Positions 46,958-57,306 of a stretch of DNA of 64,000 bases are shown here, piece after piece. The stretch's first letter is position 1. Every line of letters starts with the position of its first letter. Origin of the DNA: Macrolepiota albuminosa (lineage: Eukaryota > Basidiomycota > Agaricomycetes > Agaricales > Agaricaceae); the NCBI GenBank assembly GCA_027475525.1, contig JAMWFC010000051.1, positions 2,460,451 to 2,524,450 on the forward strand, given 5' to 3'. The notes below the pieces were generated by a model. That model saw nothing but the letters and a program-made list of their open reading frames with translations, was not told where the DNA came from and searched no databases. The position numbers were made by a program, and so were the translations under genes.

Positions 46958-47047
46958 TGGCTAGGTTGGGTTGTATTCGCAGTAGTAAATCGAAGATCAA
47001 ACATCGTGTACATGTAATATCATTGCATTTTTGTGTAACATGCCCGA

Positions 47048-47252
47048 TCCCACTGCTGGCACTGAAAGATGTTTCCGTTGGAAAAAGTGTTAAAGAAACA
47101 TGTTATACCATTTCCGAAAGTGCCAATTTCAGATAGAAAAAGGCACTTCGCTCTGTTTAAAGACTTTTTCTGTCAGGAATTGGCACGTGGGAAATGGTAT
47201 AACATGTTTCTTTTACACTTTTTCCAACGGAAACATCTTTCCAACAGTGTCC
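47048..47252. mobile_element. Hairpin MITE with CACTG ends and TCC target duplication
   Basis: Element 47051-47249. Left arm 47051-47142 and right arm 47164-47249 are inverted copies; the core pair (47069-47115 against about 47190-47237) differs at about one base. Ends read CACTG ... CAGTG and are flanked by TCC at 47048-47050 and 47250-47252, a 3-bp duplication as for CACTA-type elements. Loop of about 21 nt. No coding capacity. It lies about 90 bp after the RTC3 stop and would transcribe into a long hairpin. Confidence 0.75.
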
Positions 47253-47597
47253 CGAAACGTAATTTTGTTGGGAGACACCACGGTCTCGCTTGCAATTGAC
47301 TGTCTTCTCTCCCTAACAATAAGTTTTGAGCGACATCACCCTCAATGTTCAACACGCGATGGATCGTGTCACCCAAATCGAATGCGGTTCCCAATCGCGC
47401 CTAGTTGCCCCAAACGCATCGTGCATCTGATAGTTTTGATTTTCTGTCCGTCTCGTTAGCTTGCTGTAAACGACAGGCCTAACACATTTGTACTCTGGAT
47501 GTACTTATTGTAATGCTGCAGCTAGGCTTCTGTCACCAGACACGATAAGGTGGGCATCCATCTCAGCACCTGCCAATGTGTCAAACCTGGGGTCTCC

Positions 47598-47604
47598 TAT
47601 AAAG
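47598..47604 (+). promoter_or_regulatory. TATA box of hydrophobin-like gene 1
   Basis: TATAAAG, 59 bp before the start codon, conserved in position with the second copy. Confidence 0.7.
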
Positions 47605-47656
47605 CAAGCTGAAATTCATGTCGCTGTGTCCCATCCGATCCCTATTTGAAAAAGAA

Positions 47657-48072
47657 ATGGTATCCAAATTTGCCACACTCATTGCCCTCACGACATTTAT
47701 CTCGCTCTCGCTGGCACTTCCCAACAGTCCAGATGATAGTCTGTATGCTTGCCCGTTTCTAGCAAGGGTCCTCCTGTGTTGCAAGAGTGTTGTGGACAAG
47801 AACAATGAATATGCAGTGAAAGCTTTGCAGTTGGCTCCTGGCACGGGTAGTGGCCTCGTGTTAGGTTGTAAACGATATACAGATACGTACCGATGGTGAG
47901 TAGATACACTTTCTTATACAGATCCACGTCCTCATAGTATATTAGCCCAGATGAAGATAAAGTTTGCTGTCTCGAGTACAGTATGTTTTCATTTGATTAC
48001 ATCAAACGCCATGGGCTTACTCGATTTTTTGAAGATGGCTTGGTCGGTGTTGGCTGTTTCCGAGTCGCGTAG
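47657..48072 (+). CDS. Hydrophobin-like secreted protein 1 (eighth cysteine lost)
   Basis: Small secreted cysteine-rich protein. ATG 47657 starts a signal peptide (KFATLIALTTFISLSLA). Exon 1 47657-47895, exon 2 47946-48072. The cysteine order C ... CC ... C ... C ... CC is that of hydrophobins, which self-assemble on hyphal surfaces. Compared with gene 2 the last cysteine is changed (SFDYIKRHG here, SSDCIKRYG there) and the usual stop is lost, giving an extra tail with a new Cys (GVGCFRVA). Disulfide pairing should therefore be altered; it may be decaying. Spacing is short for a class I hydrophobin, so hydrophobin-like is the safer name. Confidence 0.72.
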
Positions 48073-48239
48073 TCTTCAACGTGGCGTAAACTGTACGATT
48101 CATTTCAGGACATTTGGTTTCTTGGAGGATATTTAGATTGTTGATTCGTTTCTGTACATGGCCAGCGTTTCAATACAATTACTTGGACGTTTTGTATCGA
48201 CAGATTTTGAACAATTTTAAACAGATGACAATACTTCTC

Positions 48240-48300
48240 TTGAGTAAGCCCCCACTGCATGGACCGCAGACACAGCATTACAAAATTGACGTGATCAAGG
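48240..48300 (+). pseudogene. Ghost of TAF6 exon 1
   Basis: Sequence encoding GPQTQHYKIDVIK in the plus strand matches TAF6 exon 1 (GPQTQHTGVYKIDAIK). The start codon is replaced by TTG, and the following intron is interrupted by inserted DNA. Confidence 0.75.
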
Positions 48301-48314
48301 CAAGTTCTTGACAA

Positions 48315-49666
48315 TAGAGTGTACTTTAAATCAATAAGTTCATTCACAGTCCGCTGCAGCATCCTACAGCAGACGTGACGAAAGAGTGATCTGCGGTTCA
48401 AGTACCACAGAGGGGAGGGAGGTCTTGCACGGGTACTTTCAGCCACAACTTCGGTGAACGCTGATCGCGCCGCACATCATGACCCGTGTACCCCCCTAGT
48501 GCTTGCACAATGTGCAATGTCATGGGTCATAGAAGTCGCGCAGTGTAATTCAAAGTGTGCCAAACGTCGGCTCTCAGCTCTCATCAGAGTAGGAGTCCAA
48601 TAGTGGCAAGTGGGCCTTGGCCAGGCGTTTTCCCCACACTGTAATACCCACCTGTTCGGGGTCCCTGGGCTGGTCCTGTCTGGGCAGGCAGCAGTCCAAG
48701 CACTGCTATACTCCTCAGTAAATCCTATGTTGGGTAGACACATGACATAATGTGCTCTAGGGAAGTGGCATCCCTATGGAGCTGTGGGACGGTTTAGGGC
48801 AGCGGTTAAGCCCTCTGATGAGCCCCTTTGCAAGGGCAAAAACCATATAAGACCCATGTCCAACCTACTGATAAGGGACTCAACAATTACTGGGTATTTT
48901 GCCTCCATTGAACTTTAAGTACATTTCAATAGTCTAATCATAATGAACTAGTAAAAAAATTTGAGAGAAAGAGTGAGAAATTCTGTTACATCAAAAGTGT
49001 CGACTAGTGGGTGGCCTGTCGACTGCGTGGTAGGGCATAGTATGCAATGAAAGAGAGCGTGACAACTAGAGAACCATTGAAGCTCCTCATACGGCTAGGC
49101 CGGCATGCTCACACATTAGCACTAATTTGGCACATCCGCCTTTTTTTTATTCAACCTTGCAGAAATGGTTCATGCTGCTGTTCATAGCGCTGCCGTATCG
49201 ATACCATGATTGACAACACACCTGCTCCACTGTACTCGATGCAGTCAGTCCTTCCTCCAGCTCTCCTCCTGCACACTTTTCAACTTCAGGTGTTCCTGCA
49301 AGTTACTATCCTAATACCTACTAGCTTTTTTCAATAGATGCATTGGTTCATCTGAGGTATATGCACCATAATCAATACTTGGCTTGTGCACAATGCGATG
49401 AAACGGCGGAATTTGAATTTGGACTGTGACCCGGTGATTTGAGCCAGTCATTTTGGTACCTCTCACTCGGTCATCAGCCGACACGACTTCTGCAACAATA
49501 AATCTCTCATAAGAATTACAAGTCTCTAATGTTCTGAAAGTTCCAAGGCCGTACGTGCGGAATACAAGCCTACAGAAAAAGAATGGCTAGAATTTGCACT
49601 TCCCGGCACATGACAGTATTCGCTTGCACTACAAGTAGTGAAAACTTGGGTTGCAAATACACTCTA
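48315..49666. mobile_element. Probable TA-flanked insertion (Tc1/mariner-like, non-autonomous)
   Basis: 1348 bp between GAGTGTACTT at 48317 and AAATACACTC ending at 49664, flanked by TA on both sides. It sits inside the ghost TAF6 intron 1: duplicated sequence stops at 48314 and resumes at about 49668 (GCTTAACGATT). No transposase frame is visible. A promoter-like block with CATATAAGACCCATG near 48845 hints at a nested LTR fragment, which I cannot prove. Confidence 0.5.
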
Positions 49667-49671
49667 AATGA

Positions 49672-49724
49672 GGCTTAACGATTGCTGGACTCTTTCCAGG
49701 ATGCCGCAGAATCACTTAACAGCT
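49672..49724 (+). pseudogene. Ghost of TAF6 intron 1 end and exon 2 start
   Basis: GCTTAACGATT, CTTTCCAGGATG and GCAGAATCACT match the TAF6 intron 1 acceptor and exon 2 start at 50640-50690. The match ends at the duplication junction before the second hydrophobin promoter. Confidence 0.75.
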
Positions 49725-49899
49725 TCTTTTTGTACTTGTTTTAATTCTGCAGCTAGGGGCTTGTATGATTTTCAGGCGGGCGTCCATCTCCGAGTCGCCT
49801 ACCAATAGTCTGAGACTCATATGCCAAGTAGGAGTCGAAAGAGACCGTGAATATACCATACCAGTCGTCGCGGCAAACCTAGAGTCTCCTATACCCTTC

Positions 49900-49906
49900 T
49901 ATAAAG
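49900..49906 (+). promoter_or_regulatory. TATA box of hydrophobin-like gene 2
   Basis: TATAAAG, 67 bp before the start codon. Confidence 0.7.
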
Positions 49907-49966
49907 CGAGCTGAGATTCCTGTCGCTGTGCCCCATCCAGTCCCTATTTTGAGCAAGAAAAGAAAA

Positions 49967-50325
49967 ATGGTATCTCAGAAATCTGCCACACTCGTCGCCC
50001 TCGCAACGTTTCTCTCGCTGCTTCCCAACGTTGCGGCTAATTGCCCGGCTCCAGGTGTCCAGTGTTGCAAGCATGTTGTGGACAGAAACAATGAATTTGC
50101 AATGAAAGTTTTGAAGTTAGCTCACATCGACCCTGGTACGGGTGGTAACATCGGGCTACAATGTACACCATATGTGGATTCATGGTGAGTAGACGTTTAC
50201 TTTCTTGTACCGATTCACGTCCTCATAAGCATATCAGCCAATACCAAGGGGGCACCGTTTGCTGTAACGATGTGTATTACAGTATGTTTTCGTCTGATTG
50301 TATCAAACGCTATGGGCTTGGTTGA
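49967..50325 (+). CDS. Hydrophobin-like secreted protein 2
   Basis: Exon 1 49967-50184, exon 2 50238-50325; 100 residues. Signal peptide ATLVALATFLSLLPNVAA, then eight cysteines in hydrophobin order: C-x6-CC-x31-C-x6-C-x7-CC-x11-C (CPAPGVQCC ... LQCTPYVDSC ... VCCNDVYYSMFSSDC). Class I hydrophobins coat aerial hyphae and fruit bodies; the C4-C5 gap here is shorter than usual, so it may be a diverged group. TATA box at 49900. About 225 bp upstream of TAF6 on the same strand. Confidence 0.78.
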
Positions 50326-50551
50326 CTTTTTGAAGATGGCTTAGTCGCTGTCGGTTGTTTGCGAGTTGCGTAGTCTTCAACGTGGGGTAAATTAAACTGT
50401 GTGGTTCATTTCGGGACATTTGGTTTCTTTTAGGATATTTAGATTGTTTCGTTATGCACATGGACATAAGCCTGCGTTTCGATAAAATACTTGGACGTTT
50501 TGTACAGAATTCCAACAACAAACAAATGATAATACTTCTCTTGATCACACA

Positions 50552-52200
50552 ATGAGCAAGTCCCGACCACGCGGACCGCAGACACAACACACTGGTGTCT
50601 ACAAAATCGACGCGATCAAGGTAATTTCTCGATAATCATGCTTAACGATTTCTAGATTCTTTCCAGGATGCTGCAGAATCACTGAACATAAACATCTCTG
50701 ACGTTGTTGCTTCCGCACTAGCGAGTGATGTGGAGTATAGGATACATCAGGTCATCGAGGTCAGTATAGCGAGTCAGAAGTCGTTGATCTTTCTTACATA
50801 CTGATGGTCCAGTCCAGGAAGCAGCGCGGTTCATGCGACACGGTCGACGAACCACGCTGACGACGTCCGACATCGAACAGGCGTTTCGCGTGCTTAACAT
50901 CGAGCCTCTGTATGGGCACACACCTCATAACCCGCCGGTCTTCCGCAAAGCTTTGCCCTTCCCACACATCGCATCTGCCGGCCCGGTCTACTTCGTCGAG
51001 GACGAGGAGATCGACTTTGACCGCGTCTTGAGGGAGGAGAAGATCACGCTCCCCAAGGGCGTGAGCTGGACCGCCCATTGGCTTGCGGTGGAAGGCGTGC
51101 AGCCGCTCATCCCTGAAAACCCCCCGGCTATACCACGAGAAACGGAACCTGACGCGACAAAGTCGGAGACGCTGGCTAACGGCAATGGCCCGCTCGCACA
51201 GAATGCCGCCGTGAGGCGTCAACAGCAGCAGCAGCAGCAACAGCAACAACTAGTTAAACAGGTCTTGTCGAGGGAACTGCAGCTGTATTATAGCCGGCTT
51301 ACGGAGTCGCTGCTTCCGCCGTCGAACGATTTCGCGAAACGGACTGCCGCGCTTGCGAGCTTGAGGAACGACGCGGGTCTTCAGGCGCTTCTTCCCTATC
51401 TCATACGATGGGTTGGTGAGGGTGTCGTCAATTCGCTCAAGGAGGGTGTACAAAGCGAGAGCGATGGCAAGATTTTAGAAGTCATGATGGACGTCGTTAG
51501 TGCCCTCTTGGAGAACAACACCCTCTTCGTCGAGCCCTACGTATGCATTTTTTTTTTTCGTAATCTGATAATCATTGAGGAGATAACTAACTAACATCTC
51601 CAATTCAGCTCCACCAAATACTTCCTCCAGTTCTCTCGACGTTGCTCCACTCCACTCTTCCTCCTTCACACGCGACACATCTCCGTACGACTGCAGCGCA
51701 GACGCTTTCCCGTGTTCTCACACAACACTCCACGACGTACCCGTCGCTCTCGCCTCGGATTATGAAAACGCTCCTGCTCGCGCTGATCTCACCGGGGAAG
51801 AGCAAAGGCACGCGAGAGGGAGCCATCCGCGGGCTCGTGGGCGTCGGGAAAGAGGCGGTGCGGAAAGGCCTGGTCGAGGGCGGAGGCGCGAGAGTCGTAG
51901 AGAGCGAATGCAGGAACGCACCTGATGCCGGGCCCTTGATCAGTTCGGTCATGGTGAGTACTCGAAATTTTTTAGTGATTACCACGGTTGAAACCCCCCG
52001 GATCGTAAAAGGACGCTTTGCGTGTGCTGCAGCCTACTTCGGATATGGTTATCGCACTCGAGCCGTCTAATCCGCTAGACGCAGAGGTGCTTGCGCAGTT
52101 GAAGGAGCTGCTTGGTGAGCTGTTCGCACAAAGGATTGCAGAGAATTCTGCTTGGGCTAGAACGATTCTGGGAATGTCTCGGTCTGACGACTCTTTGTGA
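50552..52200 (+). CDS. TAF6: Transcription initiation factor TFIID subunit 6
   Basis: Core subunit of TFIID (and of SAGA in some lineages) in the nucleus. Exons 50552-50620, 50667-50760, 50819-51540, 51609-51953, 52012-52200. The N-terminal histone fold spans exons 1-3 (YKIDAIKDAAESLNINISDV ... RFMRHGRRTTLTTSDIEQAF), followed by the TAF6 signature ALPFPHIASAGPVYFVEDEE. A ten-residue polyglutamine tract lies at about 51220-51249. The C-terminal HEAT-like domain includes LQALLPYLIRWVGEGVV and HLRTTAAQTLSRVLTQHS. Stop TGA 52198-52200. The reading is intact; its first exons were copied in the upstream duplication. Confidence 0.95.
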
Positions 52201-52456
52201 TTGTGCACTGTGGACTTTTTGTTCTTTTGTCTGTAACATTGTACTTGAATATAACCTTTTTTGATACATCCTTCTTTTACAAATCACGAAGAGAAAGCAA
52301 ATGAAGTAGAACCGTCGGCATTCTTTGTCCTATCTCTGGTCATACTGCGCCACTTTGTCGCGTTCAAGTGGCGCAACTGCATGATGCAAAGTCTGGATTT
52401 GCATTGTGCCTCTTCTCAATTGCGACCTCCACTTTTGTTTCTACACTCTTTTTATT

Positions 52457-54128
52457 TTACAAGACTTTTGTCAAGAAAGTAAAACACACAAAAAGAAAAA
52501 AGACTTTCAATACCGTATCCTCCTGGAACTCCTCGTCGTCTGAAACTTGGACGTCTCTCTCCTCAGGCGTCTAGGAACGGATGAGCACAGGACGTATCGA
52601 AAAAAAAGCACTCGTACGCACCGACTAGCTCTCTCCCTTTCGATCTCCCTCCTCTCGACCTCTTCCGCACTAAGGACCTCAAAGGTGGTGGCAAACTCGG
52701 CGCTCTCGACCCAATCCCTCCACACGCCGCGAAGGCGCTTGGGGCCCCTCCCCTCCTTGCCGGCGCGCCCCCATCCGAGCCCCAACCCGGTCTTGTCCTT
52801 TGGCACATTGCCCGCATGGTCGATGACGCCCCACTCGATGGCGTCTTTTTTGTGCTTGATGAGCTCCTCGTGGATGGCGTGGGCGATGAGGGGCACGGCC
52901 TCGCCGCCCAGGCCGAGGTCGCGGCAGAGGGTGTTGGAGAAGGCCTCGGGTGTGAGTGGGGAGAGGAGGTCCCATTCGATGTGGTCTGTGAGGTGGTGGT
53001 TGGCGATTTGCACGTCGATCTGTGCGGACGGACGTGAGTTTGAGAGCCAGGAAAATGGGAGAGACTCACGCTTAGGATGACTCTGCATTCTGGAGTTTCC
53101 TCGGGGGGAACGGCGGTGAGGTCTAGTGCGCCGTCGATGCCGAGATCCATAGACGCGACGCCCTCGTGTTCCTCGATCTGTGCGCGGATCTGGTTGGCGA
53201 CGGTGTCGGCCCAGGGGGCGAGGGGCAGGTCGAGGTCGTTGCAGAAAGTACGGGCAAAAGTTTCGGGTTTTATGAGAGACTCGTTGAGGTTCCAGACGAA
53301 GCAGTCGCGGATTCTGTGAGTCTCTGTTTCGAATTCGACGCGGATGGGGATGAGGGAGGAGCGGTTGAGGGCGTGTTTGTCCATGACGTCCTGTGAGCTG
53401 GAGGGGGGTCATGGTGCGGGGGCAGAGGGAGAAGGAGGGAGAACGCACGGATAGACATGCTGGGTGGGCAGGATGTGCCTTGGCTTGATGAATTTGGCGG
53501 GAGGCACGGAGCCCAGATAGGACTGGTCCAAGTCTGCCTTTTGGGATGCGGAGGGGGGATGAGGGGTGGCGGACGCGGCTCTTGGGCCGCGACTGTGGCT
53601 TTGCCTGAGGGAGAGCCTGGTGCCACCGCTGGCGACAAAGTCAGAGTCGTCAGAGTCGAGGGCACCCGAGTCAGGGAGCTCGTCGGCTGAGCCTGGGTCG
53701 GCGTAGTTGATGACGGCGCCTCTGCGTGCGGTGGAGCGTGTGCCGAGTGGAGCAGCGGCAGAGGAGGCTGCGAGGATGGGCTGCATGAGGAGGGTGGCGC
53801 CTGTGCGGAGGCGGGAGGCATATGTCGACGAGAGGGCCTGGGGCGTCGTGGCGAGGGGCGGACGCGGGGGATTGGGCGGCGCGACGGGCGCGGGCGGTGC
53901 AGCTGGCGCGACAGGCGCATAGACGGGCGGCGCATAGACGGGCGTGGGGCGCGCAGTCCGAGTACGAGACGGGCGGCCTGGCTTGGGCGGCGGCGTGGCC
54001 GACCAAGTGTGCATATAGCCAGACAGGTTGGTCCGTGCGGGGGCGGCGTACGACGACAACTGCGAGATTGTCTGGCGCAGCTGCACGTCGGTCATTGTCC
54101 CGTACCCCGTCGTCGGCGGCAGCGCCAT
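52457..54128 (-). CDS. SNF5/SFH1/SMARCB1-family chromatin remodelling subunit
   Basis: Core subunit of SWI/SNF or RSC. From ATG 54128: MALPPTTGYGTMTDVQLRQT, a Pro/Ala-rich linker, VPPAKFIKPRHILPTQHVYP, then two SNF5 repeats: SSLIPIRVEFETETHRIRDC ... WNLNE, and DVQIANHHLTDHIEWDLLSP with CRDLGLGGEAVPLIAHAIHE. After GPKRLRGVWRDWVESAEFAT the last exon gives RRLRRDVQVSDDEEFQ. The exact 3' end is uncertain; I place a stop at 52457. The intron before SQDVMDKHALNR uses the AG before CTCACAG. A second ATG with identical downstream sequence at 54261 is a duplicated gene boundary. Confidence 0.92.
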
Positions 54129-54261
54129 GGTTGACTCTGTCACAATGTCACACTTTCCTACATACTACCCATCGCGCAAACACCTCCTCCTCCTGCAAGA
54201 TTGTCTGGCGCAGCTGCACGTCGGTCATTGTCCCGTACCCCGTCGTCGGCGGCAGCGCCAT
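54065..54261. repeat. Duplicated AFG1/SNF5 boundary (133-bp offset)
   Basis: 64 bp including the SNF5 start codon (54065-54128) recur exactly at 54198-54261. The sequence between carries a shortened copy of the AFG1 3' coding end (EEEVFAR then WV on the minus strand) and its 3' flank with small changes. Confidence 0.85.
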
Positions 54262-54299
54262 GATTAACTCTGTCACATGTCACACGTTCCTACATACAT

Positions 54300-56184
54300 C
54301 TATCTATCTACCCATCCCTTGCTCCCCATCTCAACCAGTCGCGAACACGCACGCGCAAACGCAAACACCTCCTCCTCTCCCGTAAACATCGAGCTCCCTC
54401 CCACCGTCTCGTCCAGGCCCTGTAATCAGTCAGTGGCGTTCTCCATCCAACCGAGTCATACTTGCCAGGTCGTCCATCACACTCCGCATGTGGTCAGTCA
54501 TTGCCTTGGGTCCATGGTCGTCCGAGAACACCCGGTGTACTGGCACCTCCGATGTCACAAACAGCTTCGTCTACAACACATTAGCACGGTTCAAACCAAC
54601 GACAATCAGCATACATGGCTCTCGTAACACGCTGTAGGCCCGTCAGTATTGTGCCGTTTGAAAACGCGCTACATACCATCAATAAATGTAATAAATCTTC
54701 TAGCCTACAGAACAGTTAGATACACCGCATGGATACAGGCAGACTCACCTTGTCTTTGCTGTCCATTCCCATCTTGGGCACATCTAGCACGAATATAGTC
54801 CCGAAATTCTTCGTTACCTCTAAATAGTCTGCCGCGCTCAACGGCTGTCCGCATAAATCATCAAACCTAAACTTGGCAATCTTGCTCGAACTCTCGGGTA
54901 TTGTGATTGTCCGTCCCCATGTATTCAGCGTCCGATTATGTATCGAGGGATCATCCGCAGTGAGCGACTTGAACACCTTGTCAATCTCCCGCGCATTTTC
55001 TTCCGTGAGCGGGTCATAATAGACCCGCGACAGTGCCCGGGGTATTCGTCTGTAGTCTATGCCTCATCTACCACAGTGCCATCATATATCAAACAAAACC
55101 ACCAACCAGTCCCGGAATCGAGGTCCGTAACGTCGAAATGCGATTTCAGCAGCTCAATTGCAGGAATAAAGCTTGATCGCTGGATACCGTTCTTGTACAG
55201 ATCATCGGGATGTCGACTGCAGCAGTCTTGTCAGAACCAAATCAAAGGCGCAGCAACGACCTTGCTTACTTTGATGTCATGACACACACCACACCAAAGT
55301 TCACCATCGATTCCAGGAGCCGTCGAAGTATCATCGCATCTGCGATATCAGTCACCTATGCATTCCGTCAGTTCCTCCGACTCGGTCCAGTGGGGGATAC
55401 CAGGGGCACCTGGAATTCGTCAAAGCACAAAACGCAAGCCTCGTTCGCCAGGTCTCTCGCCACCGGCAATATGGGGTCGCCTCCATTGAATCCCATCGCA
55501 ATCTTCGCCGCGTGCACGCGTTTATGCACGTCGATCATGAACGCATGGAAATGCACTCTTCGTTTCCGCGTAATACAACTAGGCAGTGTTTTGTAAAAGA
55601 GATCCATCAACATCGTCTTGCCGGTTCCCACATCCCCATACAGGTAGAGTCCATTTGGCGCATCCTCTGGAGGCGACGTCGGTATTTGCACATTGCGCGT
55701 AAAGAGTCGAGATAGCTGAGAAGAAACCCCATGACCATGTATCAATGCACGCATAAACTCGCTTTATTTACGCACTAGAGTTGTTGACTGTGTGAGTTCT
55801 GGTATCGTCCGGGGTTTATAGTCGATTAGTTTGTCGTGTAGATCTTGTAGTTTCTGGATAATCCGTGTCTGGTGCTGGTCGTCCCGCAACGCACCACCTG
55901 TAATGAGTTTCTGGTATTCGCCCATGGGCGTCACGCCTTTGATGTACGAGGTGAGCAGTGCTAGTGACCGACCACCTTGGGACGGGGAGCGTACCTGGTG
56001 GAAACGGCGCAGGAGCGCGCGGAGCGAACAGCGAGTGCTCGACATTTCGCGAGTTGGAATTCGTCTCGACGGCCAATGACGAGCTTAATCTTGGGTGTAT
56101 AGAGAGGCCCGGTCGCTGGCGTACGATGCTAGACGATGCCCGGCGCCGCAGGGTAAACAACAAAACAGTCCGCGAATGTTTCAT
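54300..56184 (-). CDS. AFG1: AFG1-family mitochondrial AAA ATPase (LACE1/AFG1L)
   Basis: Inner-membrane ATPase involved in turnover of respiratory-chain proteins. The N-terminus MKHSRTVLLFTLRRRASSS is a presequence. Then VTPMGEYQKLITGGALRDDQ, YLYGDVGTGKTMLMDLFY (Walker A GDVGTGKT), HFHAFMIDVHKRVH, ACVLCFDEFQVTDIADAMIL (Walker B), TSNRHPDDLYKNGIQ, and a C-terminus TKLFVTSEVPVHRVFSDD. The last intron begins GCAAGTATG, a GC-AG intron, joining DDL to GLDETVGGSSMFTGEEEVFA; stop TAG 54300-54302. Divergent from UreF (184 bp between starts). Confidence 0.93.
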
Positions 56185-56367
56185 CCCCGCGCGCAGGGTG
56201 TCCGTGTCCGACTAGCCAATATAAGTAACAAAGCAAGAGTCAGTCCATGGAAATATCTCAAAAAAGGAGAAATCATCGACCGGCGGATCGGAACTCCGGC
56301 AGCCGTTTACCCCCCTTTGTCCGCATTCCCACCACCGCCGCCGTGGCCGTGGGCCGTGAGCTGTGGG

Positions 56368-57257
56368 ATGGACGACTACGACGACAACGAGGCGTACATC
56401 CTCTTGCTTCTCTCAGACAGTAACCTCCCGACGGGGTCCTTCGTTGCGTCCTCGGGTCTCGAGTCCTACCTCAAGCACGGGTTCTCGACTTCTTGCCCGA
56501 CCACGACTATCGTCAATTTCATCCACGACAGTCTCGGGGCCTACGCGCACAGCGCACTCCCGTTCGTCTCCGACGGGCACCGGATCGTGCAGTCTTTCAG
56601 GCAGTCCCAGCTACACGACGCCGACGACGCCGATGACGTGTTGAAGGACCTCGCTGCTCTTGATGGCTTGTACGACGCCATGACACTCAACCATATCGCG
56701 CGACGGGCTTCAAAATCACAAGGCGTGGCGCTCCTTACGCTCTACTCAAAAGGCTTCTCGCGGCCCCGCGTCTCGGGCACACAAGAAGACCCATCCGCCC
56801 ACCTGAGCGATCTGCTCGATAAATTCAAATTGATGGTCAGGAGAGACGAAACTCATGGCCATCTGCCGGTATGCTGGGGCGCGCTCACCGCTGCGCTTGG
56901 GTTATCACTAGGTCTGTTCTTACTTACTTTTGCTCCGGTGGAGTTGAATAACACAGAATGGTTTGTCAAGAACGTGCGCAGTACCTTCATCTTTTCTTAC
57001 ATGCCCGCAGCCTCCTGTCGGCATCTGTACGGCTCAACGACATTGGGCCGTATCTAGCCCAACAACTTCTAATGCACACCGTCAGACCGATAATCACACG
57101 CGAAGCTACGCGATGCAACGGTCTGCGCTCAGGTCTCTTTGAAGAAAGTGAAAGTGAATTCGATGAAAAAACTCATGGCCCCGCGAATACTTGGCCTCTG
57201 GGCGAAATACTTGCCGCTCGCCACGATTTACAGCACTCGCGCATTTTCAACAGTTAG
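56368..57257 (+). CDS. ureF: Urease accessory protein UreF
   Basis: Chaperone that helps load nickel into urease with UreD and UreG in the cytosol. ATG 56368 gives MDDYDDNEAYILLLLSDSNL-PTGSF, the start of the family, then SSGLESYLKHGFS, FIHDSLGAYAHSALPFV, DAMTLNHIARRASKSQGVAL and, in exon 2, QYLHLFLHARSLLSASVRLN and GPYLAQQLLMHTVRPIITRE. Stop TAG 57255-57257. The intron near 56900-56950 is not certain: the obvious donor (CTAG-GTCTG) is out of phase, while the donor GTTATC a few bases upstream keeps frame. Convergent with eIF3f, 50 bp apart. Confidence 0.9.
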
Positions 57258-57306
57258 ATAGATAAATCACGACGTGGGTCAAGCAGGATATTTCCATTGA
57301 TCGTGA

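Larger units (their letters stand above)
47497..48314. repeat. Segmental duplication copy 1 (hydrophobin gene plus TAF6 exon 1 ghost)
   Basis: Matches 49731-50640: promoter block with GCAGCTAGG, TATAAAG, both hydrophobin exons, the 3' flank (ACTTGGACGTTTTGTA) and a decayed TAF6 first exon at about 48240-48299 (GGACCGCAGACACA shared). The ghost has TTG in place of the TAF6 ATG. Confidence 0.8.
49731..50640. repeat. Segmental duplication copy 2 (functional copy)
   Basis: Counterpart of 47497-48314; contains hydrophobin-like gene 2 and the intact first exon of TAF6. Confidence 0.8.

Noticed and set aside
47051..47249. Transcription terminator or structured RNA gene
   Set aside because: Arms are too long and the ends carry a TIR and target duplication, which fit a MITE better.
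48477..48743. Minus frame of 88 residues inside the inserted DNA
   Set aside because: No transposase or other motif; composition like noncoding repeat DNA.
52547..53396. Plus frames opposite the SNF5 gene
   Set aside because: GC-rich shadows; the SNF5 repeats are clearly on the minus strand.
53822..54385. 187-residue plus frame at the SNF5/AFG1 border
   Set aside because: Low-complexity antisense of SNF5, lengthened by the local duplication.
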